Origin: Thermoplasmata archaeon
GTDB lineage: Archaea > Thermoplasmatota > Thermoplasmata > Lutacidiplasmatales > UBA184
Direction of reading: 5' to 3'
Length of the DNA stretch: 6,454 nt
Assembly: GCA_030044105.1 (NCBI GenBank)
Contig: JASHWL010000043.1
Span: 1-6,454, forward strand
Positions 6,069 through 6,454 of the stretch are shown here, piece by piece (position 1 is the first letter of the stretch; each line of letters starts with the position of its first letter). The translations under genes and the position numbers were made by a program. The notes under the pieces were generated by a model that had not been told where the DNA came from, did no database searches, and saw nothing but the letters and a program-made list of their open reading frames with translations.

Positions 6069-6398
6069 ATGGCCATGGACCCCGAGCTCTCCCGCGAGTT
6101 CGACACCGGGGTCGAGCAGGACGAGATCATGGCCGGGGGCGGGGACTATCCGGTCGCCACGGTCCCCGGCACGACCTGGAAGGCCCTCGTGATCATCGGC
6201 GTGGTGGTCACGATCGCCGGCTTCGTCCTGCTCCTGATGGCGGCGGGGTACCTGTACCCGATCCCCGACTACTACCCCACGCCGCTCGGATCCGGGCTCT
6301 TCCTCACGGTCCCGATCGCCGGCGTCCTGATCCTGATCGCCGGCATCGCGGCCGCGGTGCACAACCGCCGGGACCCGCCGATCGAGCCGATCGTCTGA
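6069..6398 (+). CDS. Small two-helix membrane protein, unknown function
   Basis: A 109-residue protein (from ATG 6069) that I do not recognise. Residues 1-36 are polar and acidic (PELSREFDTGVEQDE), followed by two predicted membrane helices at about 39-60 and 74-97. They are joined by a Tyr/Pro-rich loop (YLYPIPDYYPTP), and a short charged tail NRRDPP ends the protein. A positive cluster (NRR) after the second helix and the acidic N-terminus suggest that both ends lie on one side; by the positive-inside rule this would be the cytoplasm. The start is uncertain: GTG 6057, ATG 6069 and ATG 6075 are in frame and none has a clear ribosome binding site. There are no cysteines or metal motifs. It is separated from the complex operon by the oppositely oriented usp unit, so there is no reason to link them. 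The clear membrane profile supports it as a real gene. Confidence 0.75.
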   Translation: MAMDPELSREFDTGVEQDEIMAGGGDYPVATVPGTTWKALVIIGVVVTIAGFVLLLMAAGYLYPIPDYYPTPLGSGLFLTVPIAGVLILIAGIAAAVHNRRDPPIEPIV

Positions 6399-6403
6399 TC
6401 GGC
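6386..6403 (+). terminator. Possible hairpin over the stop codon of the two-helix protein gene
   Basis: GCCGATC (6386-6392) and GATCGGC (6397-6403) form a perfect 7-bp stem with the 4-base loop GTCT. The stem includes the TGA stop. No T-run follows, so a classical intrinsic terminator is not shown; it could be an mRNA 3'-end structure or a chance palindrome in GC-rich DNA. Confidence 0.3.
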
Positions 6404-6454
6404 GACCGGCGCGAGCGTGCGCGTAGGGCGTCCCGGACGAGCGCGATAGCCTGT

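Noticed and set aside
1..6454. CRISPR array, tRNA, rRNA, insertion sequence or attachment site
   Set aside because: No direct repeats with spacers, no cloverleaf or transposase sequence and no flanking repeats were seen; frequent GCGATCG-like words come from the GC-rich codon use.

Overview
The window is very GC-rich (roughly 70% by eye, with G or C at nearly every third codon position) and densely coded, so it comes from a high-GC prokaryote. The domain is not certain. GGAGG and GGTGA ribosome binding sites and an isolated A/T-rich promoter-like patch fit either a high-GC archaeon (for example a Thermoplasmatota-type lineage) or a high-GC bacterium, and no gene here decides it.

Bases 1-5001 (+ strand) hold the 3' part of an operon for a membrane-bound, ion-pumping complex of the group 4 [NiFe]-hydrogenase / complex I superfamily. 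The order is a 5'-truncated HyfF/NuoN-like antiporter subunit, a HyfG/NuoD-like large subunit, a ferredoxin-NuoB fusion, and a HyfB/NuoL-like antiporter subunit. All three gene junctions are 4-base stop/start overlaps (GTGA, ATGA, GTGA). The membrane subunits keep their ion-path Lys and Glu residues. The large subunit has no cysteine at all, so both CxxC motifs that hold the Ni-Fe site are gone. It also lacks the Tyr and His that form the quinone site of NuoD. The complex therefore resembles the 'energy-converting hydrogenase related' (Ehr) complexes: a probable redox-driven ion pump with an unknown acceptor or substrate. The ferredoxin part of the fusion has lost exactly the four ligands of one [4Fe-4S] cluster and kept exactly the four of the other, giving a shortened electron wire of two clusters ending at the NuoB cluster. 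NuoH-like and NuoK-like subunits are not in the window and are expected upstream.

Bases 5008-5905 (- strand) hold a two-gene unit: an unrecognised 149-residue protein followed 4 bases later by a UspA-family protein with an ATP-binding signature. This unit converges on the complex operon with only 6 bases between the stop codons.

Bases 5906-6068 are a divergent intergenic region with one A/T-rich promoter candidate. Bases 6069-6398 (+ strand) encode a small protein with two predicted membrane helices, and a short hairpin spans its stop codon. The final 50 or so bases hold nothing that can be identified.
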